From: DATKXO01 sp035528995
GTDB taxonomy: Bacteria; Planctomycetota; Phycisphaerae; UBA1845
Length of the DNA: 17,787 nt
Direction of reading: 5' to 3'
Assembly: GCA_035528995.1 (NCBI GenBank)
Contig: DATKXO010000293.1
Coordinates: forward strand, 1-17,787
Shown piece after piece: positions 6,920 to 13,335 of this stretch (position 1 is its first letter; each line of letters starts with the position of its first letter). The notes beneath the pieces are model-generated. The model had not been told where the DNA came from, ran no database searches, and worked only from the letters and a program-made list of their open reading frames with translations. Made by a program: the position numbers and the translations under genes.

Positions 6920-7091
6920 CTGCCTGAAGATGAAAGATGAAGCCCAGCAACGCCGTGCCCGGACGCTCCGCGGCTTGTCGGTCGAGCAGCGCCTCGAGTT
7001 CTATCGCCGGGCGGATGAGGCCCTACGGCAACGTCGTGAGCAACTGCGGCTGCGCAGCACCGATAGGACCGGCCCAAGTTCAACTGAATGA
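6897..7091 (+). CDS. Small antitoxin-like partner of the PIN toxin
   Basis: A 64-aa very charged protein. It begins MKTTKKFDCLKMKDEAQQRR, close to the MKT-KEFD-V-MK-E-Q start seen in small proteins encoded next to this type of PIN toxin, and continues with GLSVEQRLEFYRRADEALRQRRE, a likely long helix. It overlaps the toxin gene by 23 nt, so translation is probably coupled. No DNA-binding domain is obvious, so autoregulation by this protein is uncertain. The function is inferred from its pairing with the toxin. Confidence 0.75.
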   Translation: MKTTKKFDCLKMKDEAQQRRARTLRGLSVEQRLEFYRRADEALRQRREQLRLRSTDRTGPSSTE

Positions 7092-7110
7092 CCGTGCGCG
7101 AATCCGCGCC

Positions 7111-7166
7111 GGCAACCAGAGCCGCGCCCGCCCGGAAGCGGACCGGCACGCAGAGCCGCGCCCGCC
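7111..7166. repeat. 22-bp direct repeat, period 34
   Basis: Units at 7111-7132 and 7145-7166 match at 20 of 22 positions, sharing CAGAGCCGCGCCCGCC. They lie just after the antitoxin stop. Similar GAGCCGCG phrases recur at 7319, suggesting a dispersed family. Confidence 0.75.
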
Positions 7167-7322
7167 TCTCCGTGGTGACGCGCAGTGTTCTCAGGCGCGA
7201 GGGAGCGAACGACCCGCCGAGGGCGCGCTACGCGTCCTGATTCGCCAAGCGGCCCTGACCGTGGACACCGTCCGAGAACTGCTCTGACACCAGTTCCAGG
7301 ATGACTCTGCCGTTGCCCGAGC

Positions 7323-7340
7323 CGCGAGCTTCAGCTCGCG
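7323..7340. repeat. Perfect 7-bp hairpin
   Basis: CGCGAGC (7323-7329), loop TTCA, GCTCGCG (7334-7340). There is no T-run after it, so it is more likely a REP-like palindrome than a terminator, though it could end transcription of the PIN module in a factor-dependent way. Confidence 0.6.
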
Positions 7341-7470
7341 CGGCCTGTGCCACCCCTGACACGCCGACTCGCCGGGCACCCAATCGGCATGAACAAACTC
7401 TAACGCGTATGACACTCCCCTCCGGCAGTTCTCCGCCGCTGGCGCTATGCGCCCGCCGGGGCCACGATGG

Positions 7471-7552
7471 ACCCTTGACACGCACATTCGGGCAACCCCC
7501 GCCAGCGGCCTCGCGACCGCTGCCGCCAAGCGACACGCCGCGAGTCAAGGGT
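7471..7552. repeat. 82-bp element bounded by ACCCTTGAC inverted repeats
   Basis: ACCCTTGACACGC at 7471-7483 is matched by its inverted copy GCGAGTCAAGGGT at 7540-7552 (12 of 13). A smaller hairpin inside (CAGCGG...CCGCTG, about 7503-7522) gives the element a cruciform-like core. The same end sequence recurs at 7352 and three times near 9.1-9.3 kb. Confidence 0.6.
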
Positions 7553-7593
7553 GTGGACGCAGGTCGGCGACGCCGCGTACGACAAGCGTGGGA

Positions 7594-7609
7594 CGGGCGT
7601 TCCCGCCCG
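7594..7609. repeat. GC-rich palindrome CGGGCG-TTCC-CGCCCG
   Basis: A 6-bp perfect stem with loop TTCC, preceded by GTGGGA. It resembles short intergenic hairpins that I recall as frequent in planctomycete genomes; that recollection cannot be tested from this window. Confidence 0.5.
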
Positions 7610-7698
7610 CAGATCGCCGGTCAAGCTCAAGGACGCGAAACGCCGACACGGCGAGCATGTACCCGGATGCTACGCTTCGACCGTGTCCGTAGCTAAGG

Positions 7699-7935
7699 TC
7701 ACGGGGCATCAGGATCGCAAGACCGGAGAATGGCCCCAGTAGCGACGATCTGGTATGCGCCCTTCTTCAGGCGGTTTACGCGTTCTCCTTCCTGGGTGAC
7801 GATGCGCTTCAGTCCCGGTGCCATACCCGAAGGATTCGCGCGCGTCGCGGCCGAGACGTAATCTCGGTACACCAAAAGCCTGTGCTCCGTACCGGTTTCG
7901 TCAACTGCCATGAACTCTTGCGATTGTTCTTCCAT
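7699..7935 (-). CDS. Small conserved-looking protein of unknown function
   Basis: A 78-aa soluble acidic/basic-mixed protein with no signal peptide or membrane segment. It reads like a small beta-rich domain: FMAVDETGTEHRLLVYRDYV, then GLKRIVTQEGERVNRLKKG, ending AYQIVATGAILRS. The pattern of a value, a G-rich middle, then VNR-----YQIV-TG resembles small uncharacterised proteins found in many proteobacteria and mobile regions, but I cannot name a family. The ATG at 7935 lies 29 nt after the PDZ gene stop, with GGAG about 9 nt upstream, so the two are probably co-transcribed. Confidence 0.65.
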   Translation of the reverse strand: MEEQSQEFMAVDETGTEHRLLVYRDYVSAATRANPSGMAPGLKRIVTQEGERVNRLKKGAYQIVATGAILRSCDPDAP

Positions 7936-7964
7936 CGTCCTGGTCTCCGCGCCAACTTTGTGCG

Positions 7965-9041
7965 TCAGGGGCGCTCGCGTGAGTCACGCGAAGCGCGTAC
8001 TTGCTTGACTTCCTCTTCAGACAGGCCGCGCTGAAGCACCTCGACCGGCACGGCGAGAAAGATCGTCTTCCTTGCGCCGAGTGTCGTCGTATAGTCCCAC
8101 GTCCCAATGACGGCAATTGGCTCATCCAAGGTCGCGTGCCGTCCGTCTACGAGGCCCGTCATCTGAACACCGGTCAGGCGAACCCACTCATACCGATCGG
8201 GGACGCCGCTGAGCGTCCATCCAAGATCTTCCAAGCCGATCTGAACAATACCATCGCTCTGGCCAAGAACTTGAATTACCTCGAACCCGATGGTCTTCCC
8301 GTGTTCACCGACGGCAATTCGTGGGAGCCGTTCCTCCCATTCCCGGCGCCTCTGGGAGATAACTCGCTGCGTAATGTCCTTCGCACCCCTGGGGGCACGC
8401 CTTGCATCGCTTGTCGCCATCGTCGATCCACCCGACAGTTCGTAGTATCGTTCTTTCGGTGGAACGAAGGGTCGCGTTTGACTCGACGGTTCGGACAAGT
8501 CCAAGAGGGGAAGTTCGAACCATCGGTTGTCCACGCGAATGTACCCGTACCGCAGGGCAGCCTCTTCGACATTGGCGCGCGTTGTCGGCTCGATGGAAAG
8601 ATTGAGCTTTTTCCAGATCATGCGCCCCTGTTTGTTCGCTACTGGTCTGTGTACTGTGACGCGATGCTGTCGGTCAACGGCCAGTGCCTTAACCCAGTCA
8701 GCGAACTCCTCTGGGTTGACCAGGACCTTTCCGTCGGATCGCACGACGAGAACGTCCATAGGTTTGACGCCTGCACGCGCGCCCGGGCTACCCGCAAGGA
8801 CCTTCCCAACGAAAAGGCCACGTTCCCGTAGGGCAGGCATCTCATCTTTCCGCCAAGCTGATTTGACTTCGTCGTCAATTGCGAGCACCGCAATCCCAAT
8901 CGCAGCAGAGTCTGCGGGGATAGCGTCAGGCTCGCCGGATGGCTGAGTTACAGCTTGACCGAAGGAAGGATGCATGAGCGAGAGGCAAAGCGCGAGCACG
9001 CAGTTGCTCGCTACGGGATAACGGATAGTTGGGCGGATCAT
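7965..9041 (-). CDS. Secreted PDZ-domain protein of unknown function
   Basis: A 358-aa protein with an N-terminal signal peptide (hydrophobic 14-23, probable cleavage after FGQA at about 30). A PDZ-like domain spans about 46-132, with GLFVGKVLAGSPGARAGVKP (75-94) as the carboxylate-binding loop and MDVLVVRSDGKVL after it. No protease catalytic triad is visible, so this is not a DegP-type enzyme. The remaining 220 residues have no recognised domain; 235-335 could be a second beta domain. Codon use is clearly less GC-rich than the flanks (a 60-bp sample at 8221-8280 is 47% GC against 73% at 14881-14940), which suggests recent acquisition. A long open frame also exists on the other strand, but the signal peptide and PDZ pattern favour this one. 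Confidence 0.72.
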   Translation of the reverse strand: MIRPTIRYPVASNCVLALCLSLMHPSFGQAVTQPSGEPDAIPADSAAIGIAVLAIDDEVKSAWRKDEMPALRERGLFVGKVLAGSPGARAGVKPMDVLVVRSDGKVLVNPEEFADWVKALAVDRQHRVTVHRPVANKQGRMIWKKLNLSIEPTTRANVEEAALRYGYIRVDNRWFELPLLDLSEPSSQTRPFVPPKERYYELSGGSTMATSDARRAPRGAKDITQRVISQRRREWEERLPRIAVGEHGKTIGFEVIQVLGQSDGIVQIGLEDLGWTLSGVPDRYEWVRLTGVQMTGLVDGRHATLDEPIAVIGTWDYTTTLGARKTIFLAVPVEVLQRGLSEEEVKQVRASRDSRERP

Positions 9042-9117
9042 TCCCGTTTGACTCCAATTCGACGCCCAATGTTGCGACGACGTCTACGCCCCATCGTCGC
9101 GCTGGCCGATTCGCTCC

Positions 9118-9291
9118 ACCCTTGACATGCTGCAAGAGGGCGCTGAGCGGCCGCCAATGCCGATCGCTGCGCCCCGTCAAGAGCAGGCGGCCCCTTTTCG
9201 CCCGTCGTGCTGACCCTTGACACCGCGGTGGCCTCCTGACATGCCTAAATCGCCAGACGATTGTCGGGATCGCCCGGCGCGGCGTCAAGGG
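9118..9291. repeat. Cluster of CCCTTGAC-type repeats
   Basis: ACCCTTGACATGC at 9118-9130 and ACCCTTGACACCGC at 9213-9226 are direct copies of one motif. GTCAAG at 9176-9181 and GCGGCGTCAAGGG at 9279-9291 are inverted copies; the last matches 9214-9226 at 12 of 13 positions. The cluster fills the space between the PDZ gene and the ABC stub, where no gene is evident (9042-9284). One inverted copy forms the stop codon of the ABC stub. Confidence 0.6.
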
Positions 9292-9461
9292 CGGGCCCAG
9301 CGCAGCATGTAATGCGCCGTCTTGCCCGCACCGTTGGGGCCCAGGAAGCCGAACAGCTCGCCTTCGCGCACGTCGAAGCCGACGCCCACGACGCCCTGCA
9401 CCTCACCGAAGCGTTTGGCCAGACCGTGACCCTCAATGGCAGAATTGTTGTCATCCATCAT
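9285..9461 (-). pseudogene. ABC transporter ATPase, N-terminal fragment
   Basis: Minus-strand ATG at 9461 opens a 58-codon frame reading like the start of an ABC ATPase: AIEGHGLAKRFGEVQGV, then FDVREGELFGFLGPNGAGKT, a perfect Walker A motif (41-48). Instead of the expected helix (TTIKML...) the frame turns into AHYMLRWARP and stops at 9285-9287. The signature motif, Walker B and the rest of the domain are missing. The break lies at a CCCTTGAC repeat, so the element may have cut the gene. It cannot hydrolyse ATP as it stands. Confidence 0.8.
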
Positions 9462-9491
9462 ACAGTGATGACCTTATCGGGACCCCGCCCT

Positions 9492-9579
9492 TTGGCTGGT
9501 GAGTCGCAATAGAAGGCGGTCACGAGTGGGCCGCGCTCCGCCGGGCCGGCTCAGTCGGGCTTGCTGGGCGCCGCGGCCC
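9492..9579. repeat. Duplicated segment, copy B (3' end of the sensor/regulator gene)
   Basis: Partner of 5363-5449. Its right part (9551-9579) is coding and gives the last residues APSKPD and the stop; the left part is intergenic. Identity is 43 of 43 in 9537-9579 and lower, with one indel, in 9492-9536. Confidence 0.85.
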
Positions 9580-11248
9580 GAAGGGCGTTGCGGATTTCGC
9601 CCAGGAGTTGGTCCACCTTGAAGGGCTTGAACAGCACGGCCGCCAGGCCCTCCCGGCGGGCCCGAACAATGGCGTGGTTCGGATCGTACCCAAAACCGGT
9701 CATCAGGATCACCGGCCGGTCCGCGTCCGCGTCCTTCGATGCGGCGAAGACGTCGTAGCCCGTCGCCCCGGGCATCTTGATGTCACTCAGCACCAGGTCG
9801 TACGACTGCCGCCCGATCAGCTCCAGAGCCGCCGTGCCGTCGGCGGCGATGGTCACCTCGCACCCGTACGTGACCAGGACGTCACGTACCGTCTCGCGGA
9901 TGACCTCCTCGTCGTCCACGATCAGCACTCGCTTGGTGTTGAGCACCGGGTCCGTCCGCGACGCCCGCGTCGGCCGACGCCCCACCAGGCCACGCTGGGG
10001 CGCGGTCACCTGCTTGATCGCCGCCCGGATCCCCGCCGCGTTGCTGCTGATCTTGTTCAGCCGATGACGCAGGTCGTCGTGACCGATGTAGTCCTCGATC
10101 AGGCTCTCCACCTCCGTCAGGATGTCATTGAGCGGTGCCGTGATCTCGGCCATCACGTCGCTGCCCAGCTTCCCCGTCGTGGTCGACCGCTCGGTCACCA
10201 GCAGCTCCAGGATGTGCAGGCTGATGGCCACGTGCCGGGCAAATATCTCCAGCACCTGCCGGTCGTCCTCGCTGAACGCCACCGGCTGGCAGCTCTCCAC
10301 GTTGAAGACCCCGATCACCCGGTCGTGAAGCCGCAACGGAACCGTCAGCGAGCTGGCCGCCCCCTCGATCCCCGGCAGGTAACGCGGATCCGAACGCACG
10401 TCCGGACAGATGTAGCTCCGACCGTGATGGGCCACCCACCCGGCGATCCCATTGCCCTCGCTCGTGGCGTACACGTCCAGGCCCTGGGCCTCGAGCGTCA
10501 TCCCCGCCGAGAGCACCGGCTCCAGCTTGTTAGTCCGCTTGTCCAGCACCCACACCGCGAAGTTGTCGATGTGCATCAGAGCCCGCGTCAGCCGGATGAT
10601 CTTCTGTTCCAGCAACGCCAGCCGCTCCTGAGAATCCAGCCGGGTGATCTGCTCGACGTCCAGCCGAACCAGCTCGCGCCCGGCGCTGTCGATGGCGTCC
10701 AGCCGCTCCTGAAGACGCAGTGCCCGGGTCGCGTCCCAAACCACCGCCGCCACCTGCGTCACCTGATTGTTCAGATCGATGACCGGCGTCGCCGTGATCT
10801 CGAAGAAACGGTTGTCGCTGGTGGTGACACAGAAGCGCCGCCCGCGCGCCGGATTCGGGCCGCCCTTGGCATCCGCCGCCCCCCACGAGAACGTCTTAAC
10901 GCAGCTCTTGCAGACCCGGTCGCGAAGCTCCCCCGGGAAGTCCAGCATCTTCGGGTTGGCCCACACCAGTTGCCCGTCCGCCCCGACGATGCACACGCCC
11001 TGCGGCACCGTCTCGAGAATGACCTCGGCCCCGGGGGCCAGGTGCGGACGCTCCAGCGGAAGGAAGTCCTGCGAACTGCTGACGATCAGGTCGAACGATT
11101 CGCGCCGCAGAGCACGGACGGCCTCCTCCACACTCTCGACGCACTCGATCTGGCCCCGCTCGCCCACCAGCTCGCCCACGTCGATCGGCGGAGGCTCTGC
11201 CCCCTTCACCCACAAGACACGAACGGTCGCTGTGTCCTTAATGCTCAT
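9551..11248 (-). CDS. PAS-GAF-receiver signalling protein with a dead DHp domain
   Basis: A 565-aa cytosolic protein. Residues 9-66 look like a short degenerate receiver with no phospho-acceptor Asp (SFDLIVSSSQDF). A PAS-like domain covers about 75-175, a linker coiled coil 176-222, and a GAF domain 223-352 (NGIAGWVAHHGRSY and VPLRLHDRVIGVFNVES). A helical hairpin at 358-412 resembles a histidine-kinase DHp, but the usual HEI--PLN reads AEITAPLN, so the phospho-acceptor His is replaced by Ala. There is no ATPase domain. The final receiver (438-558) is complete: Asp445/Asp446, acceptor Asp489, Thr517, Lys541. It probably senses a ligand and acts through the receiver, phosphorylated by another kinase. 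ATG 11248 follows GGAGAG closely; an alternative GTG lies at 11263. Confidence 0.88.
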   Translation of the reverse strand: MSIKDTATVRVLWVKGAEPPPIDVGELVGERGQIECVESVEEAVRALRRESFDLIVSSSQDFLPLERPHLAPGAEVILETVPQGVCIVGADGQLVWANPKMLDFPGELRDRVCKSCVKTFSWGAADAKGGPNPARGRRFCVTTSDNRFFEITATPVIDLNNQVTQVAAVVWDATRALRLQERLDAIDSAGRELVRLDVEQITRLDSQERLALLEQKIIRLTRALMHIDNFAVWVLDKRTNKLEPVLSAGMTLEAQGLDVYATSEGNGIAGWVAHHGRSYICPDVRSDPRYLPGIEGAASSLTVPLRLHDRVIGVFNVESCQPVAFSEDDRQVLEIFARHVAISLHILELLVTERSTTTGKLGSDVMAEITAPLNDILTEVESLIEDYIGHDDLRHRLNKISSNAAGIRAAIKQVTAPQRGLVGRRPTRASRTDPVLNTKRVLIVDDEEVIRETVRDVLVTYGCEVTIAADGTAALELIGRQSYDLVLSDIKMPGATGYDVFAASKDADADRPVILMTGFGYDPNHAIVRARREGLAAVLFKPFKVDQLLGEIRNALRAAAPSKPD

Positions 11249-11286
11249 CTCTCCACACCGCACCAGCGTCTATCGCATCCCTGCCC

Positions 11287-11292
11287 ATTATA
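11287..11292 (-). promoter_or_regulatory. TATAAT -10 box of the sensor/regulator gene
   Basis: A perfect TATAAT on the minus strand 38 nt upstream of ATG 11248, giving a short leader of about 30 nt that contains the GGAGAG ribosome site. No good -35 hexamer is seen at 16-18 nt, so an activator may be needed. The surrounding 11249-11467 (about 220 bp) holds no gene. Confidence 0.5.
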
Positions 11293-11467
11293 GAGGCCGC
11301 GTCGGCGCGGTTTCCATTGCCGGCGCCTCCAAGCGCGAAACGACAATTGTACCACCGCCCTGCGCGGCCCTACAAGCAGAATTCCAGAATCACCCCACAG
11401 ACATGGCCCAAAAACCACCGCAACTGCCTTCCCACCACCGAATTGACGTGTGGTTGGATAATGTGAA

Positions 11468-12166
11468 TCAGGGGGCGCCCTTCCGCATCTGTTCCATCGG
11501 GCGCCGACCGATCTTCGACTCCGTCCCGGCCAGCAGTCGGCCCAGATTCGCCCGGTGACGCACCACCACCAGCACGCCCAGCAGTACCGAGAACGCCAGC
11601 AGCGGCCAGCACTCGTCGATCACGCTGCGCCCTCGGTATCGGGCGATCACCAGGAACAGAATCGGAAACGCGACCCCGGCCGCAACCGAGCCAACAGAGA
11701 TGTACCGGCTGGTCGCAACCACGATTACCCAGATTCCAAATGCGGCCAGTCCCGGGATTGTCAAATCCGGATAGACCCCCAGCGTTACCCCCAGCGACGT
11801 CGACACCCCCTTACCGCCCCTGAAACCCAGGTACACCGGGTAGTTGTGCCCCAGAACGCACGCGATCCCGATCGCCAGCCAGCAAAGGTACCGCACCGCC
11901 TCGGGCGGACCCTCGCGCCCGCCCAGTCCGATAAGCACCGACCCCGCAATCACCGTCGGAACCAGCCCCTTCAGCACGTCCAGCGCGAACACCAACACGC
12001 CGTACGGCCGGCCCAACAGGCGGCTTACGTTCGTCGCCCCAATGTTCCTGCTGCCGGCGGTGCGAACGTCGATCCCCTTCACCCAGCCGACCAGCAGCCC
12101 GAACGGAATCCCCCCCATCAGATACGCACCCACGATCAACAACACCAGCGTCGCCGTGGCGCTCAT
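11468..12166 (-). CDS. plsY: Acyl-phosphate:glycerol-3-phosphate acyltransferase PlsY
   Basis: A 232-aa inner-membrane enzyme that moves an acyl group from acyl-phosphate to glycerol-3-phosphate, giving lysophosphatidate, the first step of phospholipid synthesis. The three PlsY motifs are present: GSRNIGATN (38-46), GHNYPVYLGFRGGKG (106-120) and HRANLGRLLAGTESKIG (204-220). About five to six hydrophobic segments match the family, and length is slightly above the usual 200-220. The ATG overlaps the stop of the glycosyltransferase gene (ATGA, 12163-12166). It is the last gene of the LPS-core operon, so its expression is tied to that of the core enzymes. Confidence 0.97.
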   Translation of the reverse strand: MSATATLVLLIVGAYLMGGIPFGLLVGWVKGIDVRTAGSRNIGATNVSRLLGRPYGVLVFALDVLKGLVPTVIAGSVLIGLGGREGPPEAVRYLCWLAIGIACVLGHNYPVYLGFRGGKGVSTSLGVTLGVYPDLTIPGLAAFGIWVIVVATSRYISVGSVAAGVAFPILFLVIARYRGRSVIDECWPLLAFSVLLGVLVVVRHRANLGRLLAGTESKIGRRPMEQMRKGAP

Positions 12167-13335
12167 CTTGCCGCGCTCCGCTGGCCGACCAGTTCGGCGT
12201 AAAGCGCCGCGACGCCGTCGGCGTGCCGCCGCATCGTCACCCCTTCACTCACCTGGGCCGCCCGCCGGCCCATCTCCGCCCGCCGGTCCGGGTCGGCCAG
12301 CAGCCGGACTCTCTCGGCCAGCCCCGCGACGTCCTCCGGCGAGTCCAGCACGTATCCGCTCTTGCCGTCTTCAATCGCTTCCGCCGCTCCGTCAAACCGC
12401 GTGGACACGCAAGGCAGCCCCGCCGCCATCGACTCCAGCACCACCCGACTGCAAGGGTCGTAGTACGTCGGGTGAACCAGCACGTCCGCCGCATGATAGA
12501 ACGCCGCGATCCGCTTGGTCGGTCCCGTGAACTGGATGCGATCACCCACCCCGGCCGATGCCGCCGCACGCTGCCAACGGATCGGGCTGTCCTTCCCCAC
12601 CACCAGCGATTGCAGCCTCACCCCGGCGTCACCGGCCAGCAGCGCCGCCGCCTCGATCCACCGGGCAACACCTTTGAGCTTGAAGTTGTGAGCCACCAGC
12701 ATCACCAGCAGATCGTCCGCCGCCACGCCGTACAGCTCCCGGATGTTCCGCCGGTCCTGCTGCCGCTGCGTGTCCCCGGCCGTGTCCGGGTCCACCCCGT
12801 TGAAGATCTTGCGGATCTGCGACTGCGGGTAATCGAAATGCTCCCGAAGCTGCCGGACCACGTAATCCGACAGCGCAATCACCACCGGCCGCGGCTCACG
12901 ACCCAGAACCCGCCGTTCCAGGTCCAGCATCAGCCGCTGCCGGTAGTTGAACCGATTCGCCAGCCGCTTCAGCGACCGGGCGGCGTTGCTTCGACGCAGG
13001 GCCAGGTTCCGCGCCATGGTTTCCACCACCGTACCGCCACGCGGTTCATAGACGTCGGCCCGCACGCACGGTGATATGGCGTGCACCAGGTCCACCTCCA
13101 GCCGATCCAGCAGCAGGTCCGCCTGCCGAGCGAACGCGGCGCTGCGCCCGGTGCGCGTCGTCGAGTTACACCGCAGCGTGTGAACCCGCATCCCCGGCGC
13201 CGACGGCAGACGAGATCGAGTCACGATCTCCAGCTCCATCCCCAGCCCCAGCAGATGCTGGATAAACTGGTGCGCGGACGTCTCCGCACCCCCGCGCCAC
13301 GGCTCGATCCGCTCCATCACCAGGGCGATTCTCAC
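12163..13335 (-). CDS. WaaG-like GT4 glycosyltransferase (LPS core)
   Basis: A 390-aa GT-B fold, family 4 glycosyltransferase. The N-terminal half has MERIEPWRGGAETSAHQF (glycine-rich acceptor-side loop), and the C-terminal half has VVGKDSPIRWQ, FTGPTKRIAAFYHAADVLVHP (271-289) and the E-x7-E-like region YDPCSRVVLESMAAGLP (292-308), where the sugar nucleotide binds. The similarity to WaaG, which adds the first glucose to heptose of the LPS inner core, and the neighbours support a core role; the exact sugar is unknown. GTG 13335 overlaps the stop of the kinase gene (GTGA) and matches the family N-terminus (VRIALV); longer starts would run into that gene. Confidence 0.88.
   Translation of the reverse strand: MRIALVMERIEPWRGGAETSAHQFIQHLLGLGMELEIVTRSRLPSAPGMRVHTLRCNSTTRTGRSAAFARQADLLLDRLEVDLVHAISPCVRADVYEPRGGTVVETMARNLALRRSNAARSLKRLANRFNYRQRLMLDLERRVLGREPRPVVIALSDYVVRQLREHFDYPQSQIRKIFNGVDPDTAGDTQRQQDRRNIRELYGVAADDLLVMLVAHNFKLKGVARWIEAAALLAGDAGVRLQSLVVGKDSPIRWQRAAASAGVGDRIQFTGPTKRIAAFYHAADVLVHPTYYDPCSRVVLESMAAGLPCVSTRFDGAAEAIEDGKSGYVLDSPEDVAGLAERVRLLADPDRRAEMGRRAAQVSEGVTMRRHADGVAALYAELVGQRSAAR

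Larger units (their letters stand above)
7092..7698. other. Gene-free, palindrome-rich stretch
   Basis: About 600 bp between the convergent PIN module and the 78-aa gene. Open frames here are short, have proline/arginine-rich random composition and match no family I recognise. It contains a 22-bp direct repeat, at least three hairpins and the CCCTTGAC inverted repeat listed separately. It looks like accumulated repeat debris rather than a lost gene. Confidence 0.6.

Noticed and set aside
7301..7696. Plus-strand open frame in the gene-free stretch
   Set aside because: It runs across hairpins and inverted repeats, is rich in Arg/Pro/Thr and has no family resemblance.
7092..7698. CRISPR array or tRNA in the repeat-rich stretch
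   Set aside because: Repeats are few, uneven and palindromic with no regular spacers; no cloverleaf was found.
8001..8831. Plus-strand open frame of 276 codons opposite the PDZ gene
   Set aside because: It was considered seriously because the region is less GC-rich, but the minus strand has a signal peptide and a PDZ loop, and this frame has no recognisable domain.
9608..11293. Plus-strand open frame of 561 codons opposite the PAS/GAF/receiver gene
   Set aside because: The opposite strand has intact PAS, GAF and receiver motifs; this frame has none.
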